Notes under the pieces: model-generated | Database searches by the model: none | Told to the model about the DNA's origin: nothing | The model's input: only the letters and a program-made list of their open reading frames with translations | Part shown: one piece after another, positions 34,601 through 47,500 of the stretch | Position numbering within the stretch: position 1 is the stretch's first letter | Layout: each line of letters begins with the position of its first letter | Assembly (NCBI RefSeq): GCF_040712315.1 | Contig: NC_134019.1 | Location: 34,939,873 to 35,003,872, forward strand | Reading direction: 5' to 3' | Length of the DNA: 64,000 bases | DNA from: Castanea sativa | Lineage: Eukaryota > Streptophyta > Magnoliopsida > Fagales > Fagaceae | Translations under genes and position numbers: made by a program

Positions 34601-36092
34601 AAGCAGTAGATTGGCTTTGCAATGTGTAGAGTCCACCTTCCTTCTTACCCAACCCAATCATCTTCCAAAGCTGCAAGTCCTGAATAAAACAAAATTGTGA
34701 AAGAAAGATGCAACAACAGGAAGAAGACTGGGTCAGTTTACTAATGGAGATTAAATTGAAAGAGAAACTAGGGATGCAAAGCACATTTTCTAACAACAAA
34801 GTAAGAGAAACTTGGACAGTCCCAATGTGTGAAACTTTATCCATATCACCATTAGGCAACCTAACAGAGATTTGTACAATGGAGGTGATGGAAGTAAAAA
34901 AATGTGTAGAGTGAATCATATGGTCTGTTGCACCATTATCCAAAATCCAATCACTAGAACTAATGTGGGTTGTGACTGCGCTAGAAGAAAAAACAGAATA
35001 GTCTGAGGAAAGACCTGACCAAATACCTAAAACCTCATGTTCCTGAAGACCAATGGTCGGCTGAGTGATGATATTGGCAACTTGGTGTGTGTCAGAACTT
35101 CCTTCTGGTGGTGCCTGTGTACCAATGTGACTATGGGAATTCAACAACCCAAGCAATTGTTGATACTCAGATTGGGTCAAGTTCACACTTTCATCAAGAG
35201 AAGCATCAGTTGCTACAACATTATTAGCAAAAGGAGTAGCATGTGAACCTTTGTTCTTGAACTTATTACTAGGAGGGTACCCGTGAAGCTTATAACACTT
35301 ATCAGCAACATGGCCCAAAACACCACAATGGGTACATTGTGGTCTGCCAGACTTAGCTTTGTTGAATGTCTTGCTAGAACCATTAGCCCTAACTGCTAGA
35401 GCAGAAGACTCAATGGTATGCTTCTTTCCAACATTTCTTTGCTTCTCATGTTGAAGTAAGAGAGAAAATACCTTGCCCAAAGAAGGAATAGGATCCATTA
35501 GTAGAATCTGCCCTCTAACTGTGGTATAAGTTTCATTGAGGCCCATCAAGAAAGACATAACACAATCTTCTGCTTGATGTCCACAAGAACAAGTTCTATA
35601 ATCTGAAAGTTCTTGCCACAATGACTTAAACTTGGTGTAGTAGCTGTTGATGCTCAAATCCTCTTGTGCTAAAGAGCTAATTTCTTGCCTTAACTCAAAA
35701 ATGCGTGGTCCATTGCCTTGAGAGAATCTATGTTGTAAGTCCAACCAAAAATCCCTAGCTGTCTTGAAATAAACCACACTAGGTTGAAGATCCTTGGATA
35801 CAGAATTGAACAACTAGGCTAGTACAGTGATGTTGCATTTGCACCAAGCAGTGTAGAGAGGATGATCCACAGATTGAGGCTTCAACAAAGATCCATCAAT
35901 GAATCCCAGTTTAGACTTAGCATCCAAAGCTATGAGAACAGCCCTACTCCAGGTGTTGTAGTTCTCTTCAATGAGAGCTTGTACAACTAGTGATACACCA
36001 GGATTGTCATTATTGGACAAGTATTATGGACTAGCAGAATTTTGCCATGGCTGAATTGTTGGAACAGAGGTACTTGAAGTACTATCACTCAT
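31692..36092 (-). pseudogene. Copia gag-pol polyprotein, one frame with five premature stops
   Basis: A single frame of 1467 codons runs from ATG at 36092 to a final stop at 31692-31694 with no frameshift. It is broken by stops at 36024-36026, 35814-35816, 33579-33581, 33168-33170 and 32151-32153. Visible parts: a CCHC zinc knuckle ([14 protein letters not shown], near 35300-35345), a protease motif [11 protein letters not shown] near 34925-34955, integrase with HCRLGHP, CSIC and DDHSRC (about 34500-33900), RT with YVDDILIAS near 32575-32600, and RNase H CDADWA near 32090. The protease motif has N where the family's catalytic D-S/T-G normally has S or T. The copy cannot make an active polyprotein by itself. 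Confidence 0.9.
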
Positions 36093-36583
36093 TTCTTCAA
36101 ATCAGAGACCAAGAATCGAAGAACTACAGCCTAAAAGGATGAACTTTAAACCAGAGACACCAAGAATCAATGAACTACAGCCCAAAAAGAAGAACTTTAA
36201 ACCAGAATTTCAGAATCGTGTCTAAATCTCTGAAGAGTTGAGGATGTAGACAATGAATTCAATCACAGGAAAACTTAAGGTTCTATTACAAGAATTGAGA
36301 AACAGAAACCCTAAGATTCTGTTACAAGAATTGAGAAATGAATTTCAATGAACAAATCAAGATCCAATGTGAAATTCAATTTCTAAAACCCTAAATTCTG
36401 AATTTAGTTTGCTTAGAATTGCAAAGAAAATCAGAATAGAGGAGAAAAAAAAATTGTGCGTGAATCAAGAGAAAAATACAAAGAAAATTTCTACTTGATT
36501 TGCAACAATGCACAAAGAAGACAAAGAATTGAGCTAGAGTGTACCAAGAATGAAGACTCTGAAACAGCTCTGCTCTGATACCA

Positions 36584-36899
36584 TGTTAGAATCCAAGCTC
36601 TCATACAGTTCATCAATGGAGAAAGCAACCAAAGAACGAGAGAGAAAAATATGAGAGAATTGTATTCTTCTTGTATATATAAAATATCTGATGCTCTGCC
36701 TTTATATATTAGGATCAGAGGTGGGAAAATACAACAGCTGTAGGTAATGTTCTGATCTAACTAATTACAGGTGTCAAAACAGAAAAACTAACTAAATGCT
36801 AACTAAATGTTATATACAAAACTACATGTAGCTTAAGCATTTCTAATCTAAAGTATTTTGTAAATTACTTGTAGCTTAGACAGTCATGTACACAGTTTA
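36584..36899 (-). repeat. 5' LTR of the Copia element
   Basis: Same 316-bp sequence as the left LTR with six substitutions. It is preceded on its inner side by the primer-binding site at about 36572-36583. Confidence 0.9.
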
Positions 36900-38150
36900 A
36901 TACATATCTTTTTTAATTAGATCAGAAGACCTCATCCACATATTTATTTCCATCAGGCTTCTAGTTTTAGGCTTCTAGCTAGTTTGTAACCGACTAGTGC
37001 AGACCTCCTTCACCTATTTTTTTTAATGATTTTTTTTCCCTTTTTTATCTAACTATCTTTCCTTCACAAGTTTAATTTCAGGCAGGGTAATAGACATGTG
37101 GCAACTGCTGCAATTTGGCATTTTCAATACCAAATTATATTGTCAATTCCGCATTCAAAATGTTGAATTACAGTGTCAAATTTTTTCTTATGCTTAATCA
37201 CTCCTTAATCGAATTATTTTTACCGTTATGTAATGTGAGTTCCACGAGTCTACACCAAAACCTTTTTTCTTCTTCTTTAAGTTCAGATAAAAAAAAAAAA
37301 AACCTCCTTAATTCCAACAATAGTTTTACCAAACTATTTCTCTTTCCTAAGTTCCACCGAATAACATCAGTATTAGTCATGAGTCAAACAAAAAAACCTA
37401 TAAACAATATTTTGCCACAAAAATCTTCTTTTGCCCCCCTAGCAAAGACAAAATCCTAACATTTGTAGTAATCTTGGCAAAAAGTCTAAACAAATAATCA
37501 TGAAAAAAACATGCCCTACAGTGCAGGAGAAATGCTCTAATTATAACATTGGCACAACAAATCTTATAATATTTGTACAATAAATTTTAAATAACAGATT
37601 ATTATAGATTATTATTAATTGTTATCGGTTAAAAAAAAATGTAATTTAGATTGTTCTGAATCTGTAACAACTTAGCGCCCGTTTGGTATGTATATTTAAA
37701 AAACAGTTTTCAGTTTTTTTTGGAAATATATGTGGGTGAAAAAATGTGTAGAAATATATGTAATGTTCTTTAAAAACAGTTTTTAGTTCTTTAAACATAT
37801 GTACCAAACATGTCCACATTCTATAATTTATTGTGAAAAAATTATAAGAACCGATACTACTCAATCGTAATTTCACCAAATACCCAAATGTTGTGATCGA
37901 TTGATTAGGAATCATAAACCCCACAAAAAGCCAAAACACACAGAAAACACGAAAAACACGAGACACACAAAATGTAAAAAAACGCATTTAAAAAACACCA
38001 CGAAAATTCTGTTAAAATGCCATGAAACACGAGTTTAATTGGGTACTTTGAGAAAGTTGTGGCTGTGGATAAAATAGAAAACGAAAATGCGTACCTAAAA
38101 TCAATCACCCTGCTATCGTGCGCACCCTTCTTTCTCTCTCTCTCTCTACC
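36900..38150. other. Upstream region of HDR, with one MITE-like palindrome
   Basis: No gene. It includes the MITE-like sequence at 37678-37816 and, nearest the HDR start, a CT-rich leader (38130-38147). Long Arg-rich minus-strand frames over 37905-38444 are the antisense shadow of the HDR first exon. Confidence 0.5.
37678..37816. mobile_element. Short MITE-like inverted-repeat element
   Basis: GCCCGTTTGGTATGTATATTTAAA on the left is mirrored by TTTAAACATATGTACCAAACATG on the right; the two arms cover most of the 139 bases. No clear target duplication was found, so the border is approximate. Confidence 0.45.
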
Positions 38151-41100
38151 ATGGCGATTTCTCTGCAACTGTGTCGAATTCCCACTCGCACAGACCTTTT
38201 CTCGCCGGAAAGTTTCGCCGGACCCGCGGCTCTCCGTTGCAGAAAGCCGCTCTCCGTTAAGTGCACCGCCGATGATTCTTCTTCGTCTTCGTCGGCGTCG
38301 GCGTCGGTGGCCGTGGACTCCGATTTCGACGCGAAGGTGTTCAGGAAGAACTTGACGAGGAGCAAGAACTATAATCGGAAAGGGTTCGGTCACAAGGAAG
38401 AGACTCTCGAGCTCATGAACCGCGAATACACCAGTGAGTCTCACTCTCTCTCTCTCAGTCTAAAGTTCATATCAAATTGAGCTAAATTTCTAATTTTGGC
38501 CTCCGTTTGGTTCCCGAGAAAACAATCAAGAAATTTCTAAAAATGGGAACTTTTTATTTATTTTTGTTAAGTTGTGTTTCTGATTGGTGAAAATGATTCA
38601 GAAAGAAAGTTAGTTATTTCAAGCGCGAATTTTTACTTATATGGAGCTTAAATTTCATTATAATAAGCACGAATTTCATTGATAGCTGTAAAATCTACAT
38701 GGGATTGAATTAAAGTTTAAATTTTTAATAGCTATCACTTTGTGCTTAAATTTTATATAATCATGAGCTTTAAGGAGGGAATTTATGATTTCATTCATTG
38801 AGAAATGATGCTGTGAATTTATGATTTCCTAACTTTAAACACACACAAAAAAAGTAATATTTATTGTGCTGTGATGTGGCACTGATCATAGTAGTAACTT
38901 TAGCATTTTCCTCGTGTTACTTTTTTGGTGCTTTGATTGGGGAGTTTTGGTTTGTGTGCTAATATTTTTGTGTGGGAAATTTCAGGTGACATCATAAAGA
39001 CTTTGAAGGAGAATGGGTACGAGTATAAATGGGGAAATGTTACTGTGAAATTGGCGGAAGCGTATGGCTTTTGCTGGGGTGTTGAGCGGGCTGTTCAGAT
39101 TGCTTATGAGGCGAGGAAACAGTTTCCGGATGAGAGGATTTGGATCACCAATGACATTATTCACAACCCAACTGTTAATAAGGTCTTTCAATTTTATAGT
39201 TGACCTTCATATGCTTGAATTTGGAAGGGACTTGCCAAGTTTTAGTTTCTTGTTGCTGTTTTCTGGTGCTGAATTTTGAGACAAATAGAAGTAGTCAACT
39301 GTGGTTATATGCCTTTTGAAACTACTGGTGTTTTATATATAGCTGATAATTATGTTAGTCATGAGTTTACTACTTTACTGACTGCATAATAAGAGACTTT
39401 TTAAGAAAATAGTCCTTTCTCTAGGTACTTCAGGGAATTTCCTTAAGTTTGGATATTGTGTAATATGTTGTGAGAAGTTCGTCATCGGTTTATATGGTAT
39501 TTGTTCTATATTTGGTTTTAACTAATTTTGCTAATGAAGTTTTAAATCTTTATCACAGCGTTTGGAGGAGATGGAAGTGCAGAATATTCCCCTTGAGGAA
39601 GGGAAGAAGCAATTTGAAGTTGTTGATAAGGGTGATGTTGTTATTTTGCCTGCTTTTGGAGCTGCAGTGGATGAGATGTTGACTTTGAGTGACAAAAATG
39701 TACAAATTGTTGATACAACTTGCCCATGGGTGTCTAAGGTACCTTTTGCAGATATTGGCCTCTGTTTTGTCATGCATTTTTTTTAAAAAATAGTATTCCT
39801 TTTTATATTCAGATGATACTTAATAAATTTGTGTGTAGGTCTGGAATACTGTTGAGAAGCACAAGAAAGGAGATTACACCTCAATCATTCATGGTAAATA
39901 TGCTCATGAGGAAACAGTAGCAACTGCATCTTTTGCTGGGAAGTATATTATTGTCAAGAATATGACAGAGGTATGTCCAAGATGCAGATAATAATTCTAC
40001 TCTGTTTTATTATATTTCATTGTTTTTGGTGTAGAACTGTACATACATTTTTGTTCAAGAAATATGCTTTTACTATGAACTTTTTAATGAATGCAGGCAA
40101 TGTATGTGTGTGACTACATTCTTGGGGGTGAACTTAATGGATCTAGCTCAACCAAAGAGGAATTTCTAGAGGTAAAGATTTTTGTTTCTGATTTGAGCTT
40201 TAATGTCAACTACTTTTGGTATAATGCAAGGTTTTAGTGATAATCATTGGCTTGCCTGCAGAAATTTAAATATGCAGTTTCAAAGGAGTTTGATCCAGAT
40301 AGTGACCTGGTAAAGCTTGGCATTGCAAATCAGACAACAATGCTCAAGGGAGAAACAGAAGAGATTGGTTAGTTATGCACTTAAACTACTTCAGTTTCTA
40401 TTTTTACAAGAAGTTGTTATTTGTGATATTTTTATATAGTTTTCACTTACCAAAAAAGAGGAAAAAAATCATTTGACAGGTAAATTAGTAGAAAGGACAA
40501 TGATGCGCAAGTATGGAGTGGAAAATGTTAATGAGCACTTCTTAAGCTTCAATACCATTTGTGATGCTACTCAAGTAATTTTCTCCTTTCTTGGTGCATG
40601 GTATTGCTTTTCCATTAAAATTATATTAAAATCTTGTGTTCAACAATTTTAAGAATATGTAATCTTTCTTCGTATGATCACCATCTTCACCTTATCCTCC
40701 TTGTTGGCTGTACTAAAATACAATCAAGGAAGAGAGAAGATATTCTCCTAACACCCATTAGCAGCCCTTCATGTACCCACACATATGCCCTTGTGTAGTG
40801 TAACCAACTTGCATTTTAGCCAAAAGCTAATCTGCCTTGAGACAGCTGCCACCCAATATGTTTATGCCCAGGCTTTCTGATTTTTCAGGTGGACTTCAAC
40901 TAATTTAGTAATTTTTTTCGTTGTCAGGAGCGCCAAGATGCAATGTACAAGCTGGTAGAGGAAAAGTTAGATCTAATGTTGGTGATTGGTGGGTGGAACT
41001 CAAGCAACACCTCGCACCTACAAGAGATTGCAGAAGAACGTGGAATCCCCTCATACTGGATTGACAGTGAGAAGAGAATAGGTCCTGGCAACAAAATTGC

Positions 41101-41551
41101 ATATAAGCTGAATGTGAGTATGAATGCATAGAGTTCGAATGTTTCAATTGATATTAAATTTCAAATCTTTTTCCCATTCTCTCTCTCCCCCCCTCCTTTT
41201 CTCTAAATACTCGTCTTTGAATTATTTCAATGTGACTTTGCAATAGCATGGGGAGTTGGTTGAGAAAGAAAACTTTCTACCAGAGGGTCCCATAACAATT
41301 GGTGTAACATCTGGTGCCTCTACTCCAGATAAGGTAATTTTATTACAGTAGAAGAATGTTTTTTTTTACCATGGCAATCCTTTGTTATAGGCTAGGGTAA
41401 CTCCCAGCCATTATATGCCATGCTGAATTTTTAATGATATTGGCTATAGAAGTGATATAATAATGTCCTTTTGGATCTTAACTAGGTTGTTGAGGATGCC
41501 CTTATCAAAGTGTTTGACATCAAACGTGAAGAGGCCTTGCAACTTGTGTAA
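38151..41551 (+). CDS. HDR: 4-hydroxy-3-methylbut-2-enyl diphosphate reductase (HDR/ISPH), plastid MEP pathway
   Basis: This [4Fe-4S] enzyme makes IPP and DMAPP from HMBPP, the last MEP-pathway step, in the chloroplast stroma. Ten exons: 38151-38433, 38986-39182, 39559-39738, 39839-39970, 40097-40171, 40262-40367, 40480-40574, 40928-41113, 41247-41333 and 41486-41551. All borders are GT-AG and they sum to 1407 nt (468 residues), the usual plant length. The start ([11 protein letters not shown]) opens a Ser-rich plastid transit peptide. An upstream in-frame initiation context at 38118 lacks the family N-terminus. Cluster cysteines are visible at C124 (GFCWG), C215 (TTCPW) and C352 (TICDATQ). 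Substrate-site motifs [20 protein letters not shown] and GWNSSNT are intact. The C-terminus ends EEALQLV. No lesion was found. Confidence 0.96.
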
Positions 41552-43698
41552 TCAGTTTAGCTTCAGATGTATACATTTGCCAGAGCATCAGTGTAACCAT
41601 ACAACTAAACAGGAGTATAATTGAAGAACCTATGTTATGCAGTCCCAATGTACCATCAAATTTTTATGTTGTATTGAAAGTTATGGTTATTGTGGCTATC
41701 ATGTTTTGAATTTCTTTATTAATATGCTTAGTGACCCAAAAATTTTCAAAACTACTAAGGAGGTATGTTGTGATTGGTGCACAATAAACATGATGTCAGT
41801 CAGTGGTGAGCCATGTAAAAATGATTTTGTAATACTCACCTCAGCAACTTGCAAAATAAGTTGTGAAAAAAGCCTCTTGCATCACTTGTGTACATGATAT
41901 CTAGAGGTAATTATGTTTTCAAGTTGATTCTTTGAAGACGTTTACTGGAATGGAGTGTAGGGCATTGGTGAATTTGTCATCTGTTTTGACAGTGAAGTCT
42001 GCTTCTTGGTCTGCTCGAAACTTCTGTTCAATTTGCCTACTTTCACTTCGTGTAAACAATATGTCCAAGTTGCTTTCAGATCAATTGAACTTTTCCAAAA
42101 AAAATGTACGAAAACTAGAGTTCTAGCAATCTAGCCAAGATACAGCTGTCCACGAGAAACATCTCAATGAAGAGAGAGATCAAATTATACTAGGATTTTG
42201 TTAATGTGTGCTTTAAGAGCACATAATAATTAATTATTTTTTAAAATATTTTCTTGAAAATTGAAAAATATTAATAGCTTTTTCAATTGTCGAGAAAATA
42301 TTTCTAAAAATAGATGGTTTAATGTGTGCTTAAGCACACATTAACCGGACTCATGAAAGTATGGCGAAGTAGTTGAAAATAACCAAATCCTTGAAAATCA
42401 GTCAATAATGGTGTCCTGACTTTAATTTCTTTGGTCTACATAATTATTGGCCCACATATGATAGAAAGTGATGTAATTTTTCTGGGGATGTTAGTGCACT
42501 TTCACGTGCGTGCAGGAATATAGGAATGAGTCTATCTTACCGCACATTTTGATAGAACTTATACATTTGTCAAGATTGAATTCTATTACTTACTCATTGT
42601 TACTCGTGAAAATTAATTGAATTACTACTTGATTTCTTTATTATTTATGGCAAAATGTGCCTTAAGAGTGTTTCCCTAGACTTTTAGGGATATAATATTG
42701 ATGTAATCACCGGTTCACTTTGATCTATTTCAATTCACTTCGGTTCATTCGGTTCATTTCGGTCTGGACAACTTATGTGTTGCTGGCAAACACCCTTCAC
42801 CTCATGTTGCAAAGGTCTATAAGATGTTTTGAACATTTTTTGTATCTCCCAAGCTGTTAATTACTTCTATGGAGATGACATTTGTCTGTCCATAATATTG
42901 TATATTTTTAATTATCAAATTGTTAAATAAATTAGAGGATTATTTTATTGGTTCTGTCTCCCTTTGGATTCAAAACTATTAATTAATCACTAGATATAAT
43001 CGACAATTATTTTCAAAGACAAAGATCCCTATTTTTTGAACGAGAGGCCCTAAAATTGTTAAATGAGGAGCCCATTGGTTTTTTTTTTTGATGATCAACC
43101 CATTGGGTTTAGTCTACTATAGTATTGCTACCGAATATGCATCTCCTATCCTATGCAGTGTTGTTAACTTATACTTTGGAATCTTTGGTTTTCTATCTAC
43201 CTATAATGTAGATCTATAATTGGTGACTTTCTCTATTATGATTTCCTTTATGGAGATATATATGTTACTTTTTGTTATATGTTTGGTACAAAAAGGAGCA
43301 TATGGTTTGTCTTCTAGGTGTTGTTTGGGTTATTTGTTGTGGATGGGTTGTTGGGTTTTTGGAGGGTCTTGGTGGGCCATGGGTGCTTGGATTTATGGAC
43401 AGTAATTGTCGATCTTTATTTATGGGTTGTCCAATTCGGCACTTACTTTTATGACATCATTCATCAACAATTTTTCTCTGCTCTTGATGATAGTTGTTTA
43501 GGTTACTTTCAACTTCTAATGGACAACAATGTATCCTTAGATTAGCAACCTTTTTACTTTTCATTGTATTGCTGTCATTGATGTTATAGATCTCGCAGTG
43601 TCAATCGGGTAACAACCTTATAGTAGTAGTAGTAGTAGTAGTTGTTGTTGTTGTTGTTTTTTTTTTTTTTTAAATTATTATTTTATATAGATAGAGAC
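41552..43698. other. HDR 3' flank and intergenic DNA
   Basis: Begins with the HDR 3' UTR. The part 41920-42540 is paralogous to 62430-63060 downstream of the NLR gene. A MITE-like palindrome lies at 42197-42343. A TAG/TTG trinucleotide tract and poly-T lie near 43621-43670. Overlapping plus-strand frames at 43220-43545 are Gly/Trp/Leu-rich and not recognised. Confidence 0.5.
42197..42343. mobile_element. MITE-like element with GTTAATGTGTGC termini
   Basis: The left end GTTAATGTGTGCTTTAAG and the complement of the right end (GTTAATGTGTGCTTAAG) are inverted repeats about 147 bp apart. The homologous segment near 62900 lacks it, so an insertion is likely. No clean target duplication was seen. 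Confidence 0.5.
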
Positions 43699-44462
43699 TG
43701 TGGGGAGTGAAAGAACCTAAGTGGGTATTTGGGCTTTGAGCTTTATCAATGGGCGCTAGTTCGTTCTTGACTAAAGGCCTTTAGGGCCATGAGTTGGCTT
43801 ACAAGCCGAGGGCCCGAGGATTCATCCGAGGAAGAGTCACTCCTCGGACAGACCAGTGACTACTTGGAGGTTCACTAGAAAGATCAGGGCAGAGTTCTGG
43901 AAAGACTGTAGGTTACAGAGGGAGTCCAAATACCCTCTAGACATTTCGTTGTAAGAGAAATATCTCGGGAAAAGGTTGTTGCCTCCACATTAAAGACCCT
44001 GCACCTACCTCCCTGGCCGCATTAATGGGGAAGTGACCTTTGAACAGTGGAGTTCAGCCTTTTGGCTAGTATTTAAATATTTCAAGAAGGTGGTAGAAGA
44101 AAATTTTGGGGGACACGTGGATAAAGGGAGAAGGAAAGGAAGTATATAAGGGAAAAATGGGGTAGCAGAGAGGGGGGTTTTTTGGTTAAAAAAAAAAGAA
44201 CTGAAGAAGGACTAGAGGCTGTAACCTTTATAAGAAAAAAAGAGGAGTAATATACAGAGGGTCCTCGGCCTACGTCCGAGGAGGTTCATTTTTCTCTATT
44301 TGTCCATTGTTTATAAATATTGTAATATTTTGGCCCGTTCATCAAGTTTCGAGCACCATCGAATTAGATTGCGAACTCACACTCTACAAATTGAATTGTT
44401 TAAGGCTCATTGGGCCTGAGCCCACGTATATTTTTGGGTCCAGGTGCAATTGTGCACTTACA
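43699..44462 (+). repeat. 5' LTR of the Tat element
   Basis: Starts TGTGGGGAGTG and ends GCACTTACA. The TATA-like AGTATATAAGGG is near 44140. Just downstream, CCTCGGCCTACGTCCGAGG can form a 6-bp stem with a 7-base loop. Confidence 0.93.
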
Positions 44463-44507
44463 ATTGGCGCCGTCTGTGGAAATCTAGGGTGGGAGAACTT
44501 GAACACC

Positions 44508-47500
44508 ATGGCAGGCTTAGGCTCACACCATGCAGAATCTCAGGGATCACAACCTAAGAATCTTTTCGAGTGTCTTGAGTACCGGAGGGATCAAGAGGGT
44601 AGCGTTCAGACCGAGTATCCTAGAGCAAGTCATACTCACAGTGGAGGGGCCAGTACCGCCCATGAAGATGGTGCTAAAGCCATGCAGAAGGAGATTGATC
44701 ACCTTAAGAAGAAGCTGCGTCGCGTTAGGTGGAGGCGTGCCTCACCCTCATCCAGTACCTCTTCCGGGAAATCCCGGGGAAGTAGTTACAGTTAGAGGTC
44801 ATGGTCGCCCCCCAGCAGAACATCCTCTTGCGAAGAGGATAGCCTATCGGGTCGCAGGAGCAGGAAGCTCCCCTCCAGGGGCTTAGGGAACGATGCCATG
44901 AGCCGGGCGTTGCACCAGCTCTCTAAATCGCCATTCTCGTGCAGGATTGAGAATGGGAGGCTCCCCAAGAGGTTCACCCAGCCCACTTTCACCATTTATA
45001 ACGGCCGGACTGAACCGGTAGAACATGTGAGCCACTTTAACCAGAGAATGGCTGTGCATTCTCACAATGAGACCTTGATGTGCAAAGTCTTCCCTTCTAG
45101 CTTAGGACCTGTTGCTATGAGGTGGTTCAACGGTCTCAAATCAGGGTCTATAAGTTCGTTCGGGGAACTGACCAGAGCATTTGCGTCAAGGTTTATTACA
45201 TGCAGCAAAGTTCCTCGACCGTTGGACTCAGTGTTGTCTATGGCTATGAAGGAGGGCGAGACGTTGAAAGCATACTCCGACAGGTATTGGGAGATGTTTA
45301 ATGAGATAGATGGTGATTTTGATGAGGTGGCGATCAATACTTTTAAGGTGGGCCTTCTAACTGATCATGACTTGAGGAAGTCCTTAACCAAAAAACCCGT
45401 ACGGAGTGTACGTCGCCTCATGGACCGTATTGACGAATATAAAAGGGTCGAGGAAGACCAACAGTAGGGAAAGGGTAAGGCAAAGGTTATCCCGCAGGAG
45501 AGAAGGGATTTCAGGTCGGACAGGTATCACAACAACAAGCCGAGAAGAGATTACTCCGGTCAGTCTGGCTCGGTGGCACCTCAGACAGTTAATACTGTAT
45601 TCTAAGAGCCGGTGCACCAGCTTCTCGAGAAGGTCCGTAAGGAACCCTACTTCAGATGGCCCAGTAAGATGGCGGGGGATCCTGCCAAGAGGAATCAAAA
45701 TCTCTTTTGTCAGTACCATCAAGACGTGGGTCATACTACCGAGAGCTGTCGGACTCTCTGGAATCACTTGGAGCAGCTTGTTAGCGAAGGAAAGTTAAAG
45801 CAGTACCTGTACCAACCTAGCAGGCAGGGCAGTCAGTCTAGCTCGAATAATCAGAGGAATAACTCATCTCAGCCTCCTTTGGGAATGATCAACGTTATCT
45901 TTGCTGCGTCGGGCAGGACTGGCTCATGTCCTACTAGGGTGATGGCTGTTTCGGACTCCCAAGTCGAGGAGGGGGGCTCTAAGCCAAAGAGACTGAAGCT
46001 AAGTGTACCCGTCTTGGGATTTCCAGATGAGGATAAGGTTGGGACCATCCAACCCCATGACGACATCCTAGTGGTTACTCTGAGGATAGGGAATTATGAT
46101 GTGAGAAGGGTAATGATTGATCAAGGCAGCGGCGCGGATATCATGTATCCTGACTTATTTAAGGGGCTAAAGTTGAAATTGGAGGACCTCACCCCTTATG
46201 ACTCGCCGTTAATAAGTATTGAAGGGAAAGCCGTTATACCAAAGGGACAGATTCGGTTGCCCGTGCAATCTAGCTCCGAGACGGTCGAGGTGGATTTTAT
46301 CGTGGTCGATGCATATTCCCCATACACAGCCATCCTTGCCCGGCCCTGGCTGCACGCTCTGGGAGCCGTTTCCTCCTCCTTTCATGTTAAGGTTAAGTTC
46401 CTTTCGGGGGAGTGCATCGAAGAGATTCTCGGCAGCCAATTGATGGCCTGGCAATGCATATCGGCCGCAGTGCTGCATCAGATCGAAACGCAGTCCTCGA
46501 CCTCGGCTGTGAAAGACTTATAGCAATTAACGACTCTGGATGCGCCCGACGTGGTGACAGCAGACGAGGCCATATGCGAAGACCTTGAGAAGTTTTTGGT
46601 ATCGGATGATCCCGAAAGGTTCTTCCAGGTTGGGGTATGTTTACCACACCAGGAGAAGATGGAATTGGTGGAGTTTCTAAAGAACAACGTCGATGTTTTT
46701 GCCTGGGACCCTTATGAGGCTCCGGGGGTTGACCCAAGCTTCATTTGTCATCATTTGAACGTCAATCCTGCTATTCCTCCTAGAAGGCAGCCCCCTCGGC
46801 GTTCCTCTAGGGAGCACTCTGAAGCCGTTAAGGAAGAGGTGCTCAAGCTCAAGAGGGCTGGGGCTATTAAGGAAGTTTTCTATCCGGAGTGGTTGGCGCA
46901 CACGGTTGTGGTCAAAAAGAAAAGTGGGAAATGACGAGTATGTGTAGACTTCACAGATTTAAACAAAGCCTGCCCAAAGGACTCATTCCTAATGTCGTGC
47001 ATCGACCAGCTAGTGGATGCCACCGTCGGACATCCTCGGATGAGCTTTTTGGATGCCTTCCAGGGTTATCACCAAATTTCACTGATAGCAGAAGATCAGG
47101 AGAAAACTGCGTTTATTACTCCAATAGGGAATTATCACTATAAAGTGATGCCGTTCGGATTGAAGAATGCTGGGGCTACTTACCAGAGGATGATGACTAG
47201 AATGTTTGAGTTGCAACTTGGAAAGACCATTGAGATATACGTGGATGACATGGTAGTGAAGAGTAAGACGATATCTGCACACATGAAGGATTTAGACAAC
47301 ACCTTTCAGGTACTTAAAAAGTACAAGTTGTGTTTTAACGCCTCAAAGTGTTCTTTTGGCGTGAGTTTTGGGAAGTTCTTGGGTTATATGGTTACTCATA
47401 GAGGTATAGAGGTGAATCCAACACAAGTCAGAGCTATTCAGACCTTATAGCCACCACAAAATCCTAAAGAAGTTCAAAAATTAACTGGAATGATCGCTGC

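Larger units (their letters stand above)
31312..36899 (-). mobile_element. Ty1/Copia LTR retrotransposon, nearly full length, minus orientation
   Basis: Two direct repeats of 316 bp (31312-31627 and 36584-36899) bound a 5-kb interior. Next to the right (5') LTR the minus strand reads TGGTATCAGAGC, the classic initiator-Met tRNA primer site. Next to the left (3') LTR it reads TTGAGGGGGAA, the polypurine tract. Domain order gag, protease, integrase, RT, RNase H is Copia. The LTRs differ at six positions (about 98% identical). The flanks suggest ATACC/ATACA as target duplication, so the outer borders are uncertain by two or three bases. Confidence 0.92.

Noticed and set aside
37905..38444. 179-codon minus-strand frame with a long Arg run
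   Set aside because: Antisense shadow of the HDR first exon, whose Ser-coding repeats give Arg codons on the other strand.
43220..43545. Three overlapping frames rich in Gly, Trp and Leu
   Set aside because: Mutually overlapping frames with no splice context or known motif.
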